64,000 nt of DNA from Rhodococcus sp040643435 (GTDB taxonomy: Bacteria; Actinomycetota; Actinomycetes; Mycobacteriales; Mycobacteriaceae): assembly GCF_040643435.1 (NCBI RefSeq), contig NZ_JBEYUH010000001.1:366694-430693 (forward strand). Direction: 5' to 3'. This document shows, one piece after another, positions 16,785-23,941 of the stretch. Position 1 is the first letter of the stretch; each line of letters opens with the position of its first letter. The notes beneath the pieces are model-generated. The model was not told the DNA's origin. It saw only the letters and a list, made by a program, of their open reading frames with translations, and did not search any database. The translations under genes were made by a program, and so were the position numbers.

Positions 16785-17196
16785 CTGCGGGACCGGGCGT
16801 GGGGGACGAGGAGGTCGTCACCACGGGGCGGGGCGGGTCTTCGAGGTTTTCGTTTGGGGCGTTTCATGACTCCCTCGGGGGTCGGAACGATCGGGGCACT
16901 CACAGGATAGGACGGAGGGGGAGAGACGGAAGTTCCACCTGCCCTGGTGGGCTATGGTCACGAGATCGTCTCCGATCACTGAACAATGAGTGGATTGCCC
17001 GCTTCGGGTATTCCGAACTTATTGCGACATATCCGGCCCGTTGATCGAATGACAATCTACGTTTTGCCCGGTAGAAGAATTTTGTGGTGCGGATTACGCT
17101 CTTCGCGCTGCGTCTGGGTCGAATTCGGGTAACAATTGGTGCGCTGTCGACACGTGTCGACACAATTCTGTTGTAGTTCTGTGAGGGGAGAAACAC
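16785..17196. other. 412-bp intergenic region upstream of the CBS pair and the 40-aa gene
   Basis: Divergent promoter region. The right half (about 16970-17196) is visibly richer in A+T than the surroundings. It contains a perfect 18-bp palindrome at 17145 and a strong ribosome binding site at 17182. TANNNT hexamers are present (for example TACGTT at 17059) but I could not pair any with a convincing -35. No reading frame in it looks real. Confidence 0.6.
17145..17162. promoter_or_regulatory. Perfect 18-bp palindrome, candidate operator of the 40-aa gene
   Basis: TGTCGACACGTGTCGACA is fully self-complementary, with a CACGTG centre. It ends 34 bp before the ATG of the 40-aa gene, which is promoter or early-leader distance. 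No regulator gene is adjacent on that side, so the binding protein is unknown. Confidence 0.6.
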
Positions 17197-17319
17197 ATGC
17201 CTGCACTCGAGTTCCTTGTCGACTTCTTCGGCAACGTGACCGACCTGTTCAGCGTGCTGAACTTCTTCACCGGCTCCGCTGACGCGGCCGGCGAAGCGTT
17301 CGGCAGCAGCCAGGTCTGA
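17197..17319 (+). CDS. 40-aa amphipathic small protein, possibly porin-like or secreted
   Basis: A complete monocistronic unit: GAGGGGAG ribosome binding site 7 nt before ATG 17197, forty codons, TGA at 17317, and a perfect hairpin with T-rich tail 18 bp later. The product MPALEFLVDFFGNV... is rich in Phe and Ala, acidic, without Lys, Arg or Cys, and can form an amphipathic helix followed by a small-residue tail ending GSSQV. Size, absence of a signal peptide and the VLNFF segment recall corynebacterial PorH/PorA channel peptides, but the likeness is too short to prove. Every Phe codon is TTC and nearly every Leu/Val codon is CTC/CTG or GTC/GTG, suggesting strong expression. Function unknown. 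Confidence 0.7.
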   Translation: MPALEFLVDFFGNVTDLFSVLNFFTGSADAAGEAFGSSQV

Positions 17320-17337
17320 GCCTGAGCGACTTCGAGG

Positions 17338-17367
17338 GGCCCGCGGGTAATGCCCGCGGGCCTTCTT
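17338..17367 (+). terminator. Intrinsic terminator of the 40-aa gene
   Basis: Perfect 10-bp GC-rich stem (17338-17347 with 17353-17362), a 5-nt loop and a TTCTT tail. It follows the stop by 18 bp and isolates the small gene from the DUF4383 gene downstream. Confidence 0.85.
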
Positions 17368-17471
17368 CGTGCCCGGAGAAACCGACGTTTGGGTCCGAAC
17401 GACCACGGCTACCCGGCGAGTGCAATTCGCACCATCCAACGCACACAACGTTCGGTGAGAGGACGCGAATC

Positions 17472-17942
17472 ATGGCATCCCATTCTCCACAGCACACCCG
17501 GGGTTCGATGACTGCAACTCCGGTCCAGACCGCCTCTCTCGTGGTGGGCGCGGTCTTTCTTCTTGTCGGCATCCTGGGCTTCATCCCGGGTGTCACGTCC
17601 GACTACAGCCAACTCTCTGGCGCGGGCCATCATTCCGAGGCCATGCTTCTGGGGATCTTCCAGGTCTCGATCCTGCACAACATCGTGCACCTGCTGTTCG
17701 GTGTCCTGGGCCTCGCCGCGGCTCGGGCCGTCTCCACGGCCAGAAGCTTCTTGATCATCGGCGGTGCCGTCTACCTCGTGCTCTGGCTCTACGGCCTGAT
17801 CATCGACCCGGACAGCAGCGCCAACTTCGTGCCCGTGAACTCCGCGGACAACTGGCTGCACTTCGTCCTGGGCGTCGTCATGATCGCGCTCGGTGTGGTC
17901 TTGACGCGCACACGAGCCGGCACGGGGGCCGTACGTCCCTGA
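17472..17942 (+). CDS. DUF4383 four-helix membrane protein
   Basis: A 156-residue membrane protein with four predicted helices: about 20-42 (SLVVGAVFLLVGILGFIPG), 62-82 (SILHNIVHLLFGVLGLAA), 90-110 and 127-147 (WLHFVLGVVMIALGVVL). The conserved H-N-I-V-H-L-L-F-G segment and N-W-L-H-F are hallmarks of DUF4383, an uncharacterised actinobacterial family. GAGAGGAC precedes ATG 17472. An internal in-frame ATG (M13) is an alternative start. Stand-alone gene; no functional clue from neighbours. Confidence 0.85.
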   Translation: MASHSPQHTRGSMTATPVQTASLVVGAVFLLVGILGFIPGVTSDYSQLSGAGHHSEAMLLGIFQVSILHNIVHLLFGVLGLAAARAVSTARSFLIIGGAVYLVLWLYGLIIDPDSSANFVPVNSADNWLHFVLGVVMIALGVVLTRTRAGTGAVRP

Positions 17943-18066
17943 GGTCCACCCGCCCGCTCACCATCAGTGCCCCTGCTGTCGAACAGGGCAGGGGAAGGTG
18001 CTCGCATCGCCGTGTCCGGTCGGCCGCTCAGGGGTATTCACCAGGTACGCATCTCGAGGAGGAATG

Positions 18067-18858
18067 ATGAACGACGTTCGACCGCTGGCGCTGGTAACCG
18101 GCGCTTCCCGAGGCATCGGGCGGGAATTGGCGGCGCTGTTCGCGGCCGACGGATACGATCTCGTGCTGGCGGGTCGATCGGACGCTCTGGACTCGGTTGC
18201 CGCCGATCTGCAGGCTACCGGTGTGGCAGTGTCGCCGGTCCACGCAGATCTGCGTACCCTTGAAGGTGTTCGGGCGGTCCACGAAGCCGCTGTGGCCGGC
18301 GGGCGCGTACCGGCTGCCGCTGCGCTCAATGCCGGAGTCGGGGTCGGCGGGGCCTTCGTCGATGCCGACCTCGAGGACCTGCTCTCGGTTGTCGATGTCG
18401 ATGTGCGTTCGACGGTGCATCTGGCGCATCTGCTGCTGAACGACATGGTGCGCGCGGGATCGGGTCGAATGCTGATCACGTCGTCGGTCGTGTCGAAGAT
18501 GCCGGGGCCTTACCAAGCCGTGTACAACGCGTCCAAGGCCTTCGTGCAGTCCTTCGCCGACGGTATCCGGAAGGAACTCGAAGGTACCGGAGTCACCGTC
18601 ACCTCGATGTTGCCCGGTGCCACCGATACCGACTTCTTCGCTCGGGCAGGGATGCTCGACACACTGCTCGGGAAGGGCCCCAAGGACGACCCCGCGCACG
18701 TCGCAAGGGACGGATACGCTGCGCTCATGCGCGGTGAGCGGAAGGTGGTGCCGGGCTCTGTGCTCGCGAAGTCGATAGCCGCCTTCGCGACGATGGCGCC
18801 CGACGCCGTCACCTCGGCCGTCCACCGGGTCCTTGCGAAGCCGCGATCAGGGGGATGA
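18067..18858 (+). CDS. Short-chain dehydrogenase/reductase
   Basis: A 263-residue classical SDR oxidoreductase. The NAD(P)-binding TGASRGIG motif is near residues 11-18, the family's N-A-G at ALNAGVG near 88, and the catalytic set has Ser in ITSSVVSK and Tyr/Lys in YNASK near 156-160. Substrate cannot be deduced; MLPGATDTDFF after the active site is typical of SDRs acting on acyl or keto compounds. Two ATGs are adjacent (18064 and 18067). The second is chosen because it sits 4 nt after AGGAGG whereas the first is only 1 nt away. Confidence 0.9.
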   Translation: MNDVRPLALVTGASRGIGRELAALFAADGYDLVLAGRSDALDSVAADLQATGVAVSPVHADLRTLEGVRAVHEAAVAGGRVPAAAALNAGVGVGGAFVDADLEDLLSVVDVDVRSTVHLAHLLLNDMVRAGSGRMLITSSVVSKMPGPYQAVYNASKAFVQSFADGIRKELEGTGVTVTSMLPGATDTDFFARAGMLDTLLGKGPKDDPAHVARDGYAALMRGERKVVPGSVLAKSIAAFATMAPDAVTSAVHRVLAKPRSGG

Positions 18859-18877
18859 TGCGCGAGCGGGGTTCTTG

Positions 18878-19486
18878 TCAGACGAATTTCTGCCGTGCCG
18901 CCGGGCGAGCGGGATGGTCGTAGCGCACGAGTATGTCCGGGTCCGTATCGACATGCTCGAGGAGTGCATCGATGGTCCAGTGATCCTCGGTGCGCGTTTG
19001 CCTTTCGAGTGCGCCTCGGGACATCGTCAGCACAACGGAGACGTCGAAGTCGAGGCCGCGGCCGAGGAGCATCGGACCGGCGACGAGAAGGATCTGATCG
19101 TCCGCAGCCGGGTGCAGGACTGCGCGTGCCGAACGGTCCGTGCCCTCATCCCACAGACGAGGCAGCCATCGGCCGTGTTCACGTAGCCCGCGCAAGACCT
19201 CCCTATCCAGTGCGGCGTAGTCGAACCATTCGTGCCGGTAACTGTCAGGATCGGTTCGTCCGTGCTCGAGCCGGAGGGAGGCAGGGCGGACGAAATCGTG
19301 GAGCGCGACGACATCCGAAGCGCGACCCCGAATCCTCAACTCCGTCGCGACCTGCTGCGCGAAAGTCATGGGGTCTGCGGCATCCGGCGCGCTCACGGCG
19401 ACGCACACGCGTCCGCCGAGGGATGCCGCCCGATCGGCGACGGCGACGACCAGCGCCTCGGGGTCGACAGGACTGAACGACGGCAT
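18878..19486 (-). CDS. Uridine kinase-like protein with a degenerate P-loop
   Basis: A 202-residue protein with the outline of the small actinobacterial uridine kinase-like P-loop family: an N-terminal strand (RVCVAVSAPDAADP, residues 26-39), then HDFVRPASLRLEHGR..., a D-S-Y-x-H-E-W-F-D-Y-A-A-L segment that matches the family's substrate-lid region, and DILVRYDHP at the end. The G-x4-G-K-[ST] nucleotide-binding loop is replaced by SAPDAADPMT, so ATP binding in the usual way is unlikely. Either it is a pseudoenzyme or the family assignment is only structural. It is 33 bp downstream of another unknown gene on the same strand and probably co-transcribed. Confidence 0.75.
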   Translation of the reverse strand: MPSFSPVDPEALVVAVADRAASLGGRVCVAVSAPDAADPMTFAQQVATELRIRGRASDVVALHDFVRPASLRLEHGRTDPDSYRHEWFDYAALDREVLRGLREHGRWLPRLWDEGTDRSARAVLHPAADDQILLVAGPMLLGRGLDFDVSVVLTMSRGALERQTRTEDHWTIDALLEHVDTDPDILVRYDHPARPAARQKFV

Positions 19487-19519
19487 GGCTTGTCGTTCAC
19501 GACCTTCCGCTGTCGGAAC

Positions 19520-20020
19520 TCACCAGGACTCGTCGTCCCCGTCCGGCGCCGGTGTATCGAGGAGCCGATCGAGCCAGAGCACCGCCTCGATCAGCGCTTC
19601 CATCTGGGAGGCCCAGTCCATGGTGAAGACCACCTCGTCGAGATCGCTGCGGACCGCAACGGAGTCGCCGGCAAGCGCATCGACGACGGCTCTCAACACG
19701 GTGCTCTCCGGTTGTGGAAGCTCCTCCGGCCGGACGTGCCGGCCACTCTCGGTCCGGATGGTCAGCTCGAACGTCTCGCCCTCGTGTACCTGCGGTCCGA
19801 TCTTGTCGACGACAACGTCGGCGATGGACGAGACCGTCCACCTCAGCACACCCCCGTAGAGCGGAGGAGTCGGTGGGGAAGCCGAGTCCGAACCGGAGTT
19901 CGACACCAGCGCCGCGACCTCTTCGGTCAGTTCGCTGTAGCCGTTCTCGTGTGCGAGTGCGAGAAGGCGTCCTCCCATGACGGCGTCGCTGCGGGGGTCT
20001 CCGGCTGGTTCCTCGGACAT
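19520..20020 (-). CDS. Hypothetical acidic protein
   Basis: I do not recognise this family. The product (166 residues from ATG 20020; an in-frame ATG at 20053 would add 11) is soluble and acidic, with a helical N-terminus, a Ser/Pro linker near 45-55, a beta-rich middle (LRWTVSSIADVVVDKIGPQV, FELTIRTESG) and a C-terminal segment DEVVFTMDWASQMEALIEAVLWLDRLLD. No transmembrane segment or signal. No Shine-Dalgarno sequence precedes either candidate start. It is followed 33 bp later by the uridine-kinase-like gene and is divergent from the chagasin-like gene, sharing an 80-110 bp promoter gap. Confidence 0.7.
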   Translation of the reverse strand: MSEEPAGDPRSDAVMGGRLLALAHENGYSELTEEVAALVSNSGSDSASPPTPPLYGGVLRWTVSSIADVVVDKIGPQVHEGETFELTIRTESGRHVRPEELPQPESTVLRAVVDALAGDSVAVRSDLDEVVFTMDWASQMEALIEAVLWLDRLLDTPAPDGDDESW

Positions 20021-20120
20021 GGACAACGAATGCCCGGATGTGTACCGCATCACACATGCCGATGATCACTCATGTGAAACGACTGAATGCCGAGTGGTGA
20101 GGTAAGTCACAATAGAACGC

Positions 20121-20126
20121 TACTCT
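20121..20126 (+). promoter_or_regulatory. Leaderless -10 element of the chagasin-like gene
   Basis: TACTCT (TANNNT) followed by 7 nt and ATG 20134. The GGGGG just before the ATG could also act as a weak ribosome site, but the spacing matches the leaderless pattern seen elsewhere in the window. Confidence 0.5.
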
Positions 20127-20133
20127 TGGGGGT

Positions 20134-20433
20134 ATGAACCACATCTCCACTGGTCCGAAAGATGTCACGGTCGGCGTCGGGGACACGATCGAAGTACATG
20201 TTCCCGAAGGCACCTCTCGGGAGGTGTGCTGGTCGACCTCGCGGATCGGGAAAGGGCTCGTCCTGCACGACGTGCGGTTCGTGCCGTCGAAGAATCCGCT
20301 GCCCGGGGCGACCGGCGAACGGGTCTTCTACTTCAAAGCGCGCCGGCCCGGCACCTGGCCGATCTCCCTGCGTATGCGCCGGCATGAGGATCTGTGTGCC
20401 GCGCGCGCGAACATGACCGTCACGGTGGCATAA
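20134..20433 (+). CDS. Chagasin-like (I42-type) protease inhibitor fold protein
   Basis: A 99-residue beta-rich protein. The order GDTIEVHVPEGTSREVCW, a middle loop and GATGERVFYFKARRPG followed by ISLRMRR resembles the chagasin/I42 inhibitor scaffold, in which three loops wedge into papain-like cysteine proteases. The canonical first loop (NPTTG) is replaced by GTSRE and the RPW loop by RRHE, so inhibition is uncertain. There is no signal peptide, which would make it cytosolic, unlike many bacterial chagasins. It is monocistronic, divergent from the acidic hypothetical gene, and converges with the metallopeptidase gene. Identification is by pattern only. Confidence 0.55.
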   Translation: MNHISTGPKDVTVGVGDTIEVHVPEGTSREVCWSTSRIGKGLVLHDVRFVPSKNPLPGATGERVFYFKARRPGTWPISLRMRRHEDLCAARANMTVTVA

Positions 20434-20473
20434 CGGCTTCTCCGTGCCGTCTCCTCGCATCGGCCGCAGGGTC

Positions 20474-21391
20474 TCAGGGCAGCGCCGGCGGATTGTCGAG
20501 ATCGCGTGCCGAATAGGTGTCGCACGCGTCGATCCGGCCGGTGCGATATCCCGTGAGGAACCATGCCTGTCGCTGCTCGGACGATCCGTGCGTCCAGCCC
20601 TCCGGGTTCACCCGGCCGGTCGCGGCCTCCTGGATCCGGTCGTCGCCGACCGCGGATGCGGCAGAGAGGGCGTCGCGGATGTCTTCATCCCCGAGCGGCA
20701 TCAGGAAGGGCTCGCCCGTCGCGGGATCGGGCAACTTGTCGGCGTGGAAGGCCCACACGCCCGCATAGCAGTCGGCCTGCAGTTCGGTACGCACCGCACC
20801 GGATTCGGGGCCGCGCGGATCCGCCTGCGCACGCCCGAGGTCGCCGAGTTGGTTCTGCAGATGGTGTCCGAACTCGTGGGCGACGACATACTCCTGCGCG
20901 AGCGGACCGCCGCTGGCTCCGAACCGTGTTTCGAGTTCCCGGAAGAAGCTCGTATCGAAGTACGCGGTCCGGTCCGCGGGACAGTAGAAGGGGCCGATCT
21001 CGCTCGTCGCGTTACCGCATCCGGTGGATGTCGCCGAGGTGAAGAGCGCGACCTCGGGCCGTTCGTAGGCGACTCCGGTCTGGGCGGCGAACTGCTGCTC
21101 CCACACCGAGTCCAGCGAGCCGACGGTATAGAGAACTCGGCAGTCGATATTCGAGTTCGCTGCGGCACCGCCGATCTCGCACTCGTCGAGGGTGCTCTCC
21201 GCCTGCGGGTCACCCGAGCTGTCGGGGACCCCCGAGCCGAGAAGCGACGACGGGTCACCACCGATGAGCAGTACGAGGACGACCAGAATCAGGCCACCCG
21301 CCCCGCCGCCCAGCGCCATCTTGCCGCCGCGACCGCCGCCTCCGGTGCGGACGCGACCCGCATCCATCCGCGCGCCCTCGTTGAACGTCAT
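20474..21391 (-). CDS. Neutral zinc metallopeptidase (YpfJ/KPN_02809 family), membrane-anchored
   Basis: A 305-residue predicted zinc peptidase. After MTFNEGARMD (the family's start) comes a Gly-rich stretch, one transmembrane helix (about 27-45) and an external domain with the zinc-binding HEFGHH near residue 171 and the downstream ELQADCYAGVWA helix that supplies the third ligand. Several cysteines in the external domain suggest disulfides. It resembles Rv2575 of M. tuberculosis, which also lies near aspS. ATG 21391 is selected on the family N-terminus; the open frame extends further. Physiological substrates unknown. Confidence 0.88.
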   Translation of the reverse strand: MTFNEGARMDAGRVRTGGGGRGGKMALGGGAGGLILVVLVLLIGGDPSSLLGSGVPDSSGDPQAESTLDECEIGGAAANSNIDCRVLYTVGSLDSVWEQQFAAQTGVAYERPEVALFTSATSTGCGNATSEIGPFYCPADRTAYFDTSFFRELETRFGASGGPLAQEYVVAHEFGHHLQNQLGDLGRAQADPRGPESGAVRTELQADCYAGVWAFHADKLPDPATGEPFLMPLGDEDIRDALSAASAVGDDRIQEAATGRVNPEGWTHGSSEQRQAWFLTGYRTGRIDACDTYSARDLDNPPALP

Positions 21392-21530
21392 CGTTCCCGC
21401 TTTCTGTCCGCAGTGCTCGAGCGGCACAAGCTTGGCACGACCGGGAGGGGACGGGTGTCCTCGGCCGGGCCGTGTCTTTCGTAGGATTACAGCCGACGAA
21501 CCCGTCGCTGATCGTTTCGAAAGGAATTCC

Positions 21531-23306
21531 GTGCTGCGCACCCATCTGGCCGGCTCGTTGCGAGCCGAGCACGCCGAGCAGACTGTCACCCTCACCGGTT
21601 GGGTTGCCCGGCGTCGCGATCACGGCGGGGTCATCTTCATCGACCTGCGCGACGCCTCGGGGGTCGCTCAGGTGGTATTCCGCAATCCCGATGTCCTCGA
21701 GCAGGCGCACCGGCTGCGCGCCGAGTACTGCGTGCGGATCACCGGAAAGGTGGAGGTCCGGCCCGAGGGTAACCAGAACTTCGAGATCCCGACCGGCGCG
21801 ATCGAGGTCGACGCATCCGAACTCGAGGTTCTCAACGAGGCTGCCCCGCTGCCGTTCCAGCTCGACGATCAGGTCGGCGAGGAGACCCGCCTGAAGTACC
21901 GCTATCTGGATCTGCGCCGCGAGCAACCGGGCAAGGCCATCCGGTTGCGCAGCAGGGTCAACGCCGCGGCTCGCGCCGTGCTCGCCCATCACGAATTCGT
22001 CGAGGTCGAGACCCCGACCCTGACCCGCTCGACGCCCGAGGGCGCCCGCGACTTCCTCGTCCCGGCCCGGCTGCAGCCCGGCAAGTTCTACGCACTTCCC
22101 CAGTCTCCGCAGTTGTTCAAGCAGTTGCTCATGACCGGTGGTATCGAGCGCTACTACCAGATCGCGCGCTGCTACCGCGACGAGGACTTCCGAGCCGACC
22201 GTCAGCCGGAGTTCACCCAGCTCGACATCGAGATGGCATTCGTCAGCCAGGACGACGTCATCCTGCTCGCCGAGGAGGTGCTGCACGCAGTGTGGCGCCT
22301 GGTGGGCTACGAACTCGAGACCCCGATCCCGAGGATGACCTACGCGGAGGCGATGCGCCGCTTCGGCACCGACAAGCCCGACTTGCGATTCGGCATCGAA
22401 CTCGTCGAGTGCAAGGAGTTCTTCAAGGACACAACCTTCCGGGTCTTCCAGGCAGAGTACGTGGGTGCCGTCGTCATGCCCGGGGGCGCGAGCCAGCCGC
22501 GTCGTCAGCTCGACGCATGGCAGGAGTGGGCCAAGCAGCGCGGTGCCAAGGGGCTCGCGTACGTGCTCGTCGGTGAGGACGGAACGCTCAGCGGACCGGT
22601 CGCGAAGAACCTGACCGACGCCGAACGTGACGGTCTCGCCGAGCACGTGGGGGCCGAGCCCGGCGACTGCATCTTCTTCGCCGCCGGGGCCACCAAGCAG
22701 ATGCGCGCCCTGCTCGGCGCCGCGCGCGACGAGATCGCCCGCAAGCTCGATCTCATCGACCCCGATGCTTGGGCGTTCGTGTGGATCGTCGACGCGCCCT
22801 TGTTCGAGCCGGCGGCCGACGCGACCGCCAGCGGCGACGTGGCGCTCGGCCACTCCGCCTGGACGGCGGTGCACCACGCGTTCACCTCACCCAAGCCCGA
22901 ATACATGGACACCTTCGACACCGATCCCGGCTCCGCCCTCGCGTACGCCTACGACATCGTGTGCAACGGCAACGAGATCGGCGGCGGTTCGATCCGTATC
23001 CATCGTCCGGACATCCAGGAGCGGGTGTTCAAGGTGATGGGCATCTCGGAGGAGGAGGCGAACGAGAAGTTCGGCTTCCTGCTCGAGGCGTTCAAGTACG
23101 GCGCACCCCCGCACGGCGGCATCGCCTTCGGCTGGGATCGGATCACCGCGCTCCTCGCCGGTGTGGACTCGATTCGCGAGGTCATCGCGTTCCCCAAGTC
23201 CGGTGGCGGTGTCGACCCGTTGACCGATGCTCCGGGAGAGATCACTCCGGCGCAGCGCAAGGAGACCGGTATCGACTTCGTGCCGGAGCCTGCCCCCAAG
23301 TCCTGA
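21531..23306 (+). CDS. aspS: Aspartate--tRNA(Asp/Asn) ligase
   Basis: Class II synthetase of 591 residues, bacterial type. It has an N-terminal OB-fold anticodon-binding domain (GWVARRRDHGGVIFIDLRD), motif 2 (CYRDEDFRADRQPEFTQLD), a GAD insertion domain (about 290-420) and motif 3 (GIAFGWDRITALL). His31 in RRRDHGG is the residue associated with non-discriminating enzymes that also charge tRNA-Asn, with GatCAB then making Asn-tRNA. Start GTG 21531 follows AAAGGA by 6 nt, and a TAGGAT hexamer at 21482 is a likely -10. A very strong hairpin follows the gene. Confidence 0.96.
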   Translation: MLRTHLAGSLRAEHAEQTVTLTGWVARRRDHGGVIFIDLRDASGVAQVVFRNPDVLEQAHRLRAEYCVRITGKVEVRPEGNQNFEIPTGAIEVDASELEVLNEAAPLPFQLDDQVGEETRLKYRYLDLRREQPGKAIRLRSRVNAAARAVLAHHEFVEVETPTLTRSTPEGARDFLVPARLQPGKFYALPQSPQLFKQLLMTGGIERYYQIARCYRDEDFRADRQPEFTQLDIEMAFVSQDDVILLAEEVLHAVWRLVGYELETPIPRMTYAEAMRRFGTDKPDLRFGIELVECKEFFKDTTFRVFQAEYVGAVVMPGGASQPRRQLDAWQEWAKQRGAKGLAYVLVGEDGTLSGPVAKNLTDAERDGLAEHVGAEPGDCIFFAAGATKQMRALLGAARDEIARKLDLIDPDAWAFVWIVDAPLFEPAADATASGDVALGHSAWTAVHHAFTSPKPEYMDTFDTDPGSALAYAYDIVCNGNEIGGGSIRIHRPDIQERVFKVMGISEEEANEKFGFLLEAFKYGAPPHGGIAFGWDRITALLAGVDSIREVIAFPKSGGGVDPLTDAPGEITPAQRKETGIDFVPEPAPKS

Positions 23307-23323
23307 TCGGGAGTCGTCCGTGC

Positions 23324-23365
23324 CCGAGGTCGCGGTGCCGTGTCTCGACGGCACCGCGACCTCGG
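23324..23365 (+). terminator. Strong hairpin after aspS
   Basis: Perfect 18-bp stem (23324-23341 with 23348-23365) and 6-nt loop, 17 bp past the aspS stop. No T-run follows, but stem length and position make it a terminator in a high-GC genome. Confidence 0.75.
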
Positions 23366-23468
23366 CATGTGCACGAGTGGTGGTGCCGGTGTGCGAAGGT
23401 TTGTGTGGACCGGCCTCGGGTACTCCGTCTGTCCGGCGCCACAGGGGCGGCGGATCGAGGAGGTATCG

Positions 23469-23738
23469 ATGCCCGACGCACGTGTGATCGTCTACAAGCC
23501 GCTCGCTCTCGCAGCAAGCGTAGGAGGCGGCATTCTCGCCGGGGCCGTGTTCAACCAGGTGTGGAAGAAGGTCGGCAGCAGTGACGAACGGCCGGAACCC
23601 CAGGATCTGTCGCAGCGCACCCGCGATGTGCTCGTTGCGGCGGCTCTCCAGGGACTGATCTTCGGCGTCGTGAAGGCGGCTGTGGACCGGGGGACGGCCC
23701 GCGGTTTCCAGAAGGTCACGCACGTCTCGCCGGAATAG
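23469..23738 (+). CDS. DUF4235 small membrane-associated protein
   Basis: An 89-residue protein with a Gly/Ala-rich hydrophobic segment (VYKPLALAASVGGGILAGAVF, about 8-28), a basic turn (NQVWKKVG) and a second weakly hydrophobic helix (VLVAAALQGLIFGVVKAAVDR). The VYKP start and the W-K-x-V turn are typical of DUF4235, an uncharacterised actinobacterial family. GAGGAGGT lies 5 nt before ATG 23469. It is monocistronic after the aspS terminator. Confidence 0.85.
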   Translation: MPDARVIVYKPLALAASVGGGILAGAVFNQVWKKVGSSDERPEPQDLSQRTRDVLVAAALQGLIFGVVKAAVDRGTARGFQKVTHVSPE

Positions 23739-23927
23739 TCTTTCGTGTCCCGACCGTGACCCGCGGTGCGAGATCGGACGGAGAGCGGATGTGAGGGGCG
23801 ACACGCCCGGAAGATCTGCGAATCTTTCGTACGAAGCGGACAAAAGGAGCAGGTGAGGCGGCCGCGCGTGAAGAAGGTCCCGGTAGATCCGAGTCCTGTG
23901 GACAACCTCCCCGTGACTCACAACCTG

Positions 23928-23933
23928 TAGATT
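23928..23933 (+). promoter_or_regulatory. Leaderless -10 element of the APH-like kinase gene
   Basis: TAGATT followed by 8 nt and ATG 23942 (5 nt before an in-frame GTG at 23939). There is no ribosome binding site, so translation from a leaderless mRNA is expected. Confidence 0.5.
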
Positions 23934-23941
23934 GAGTAGTG

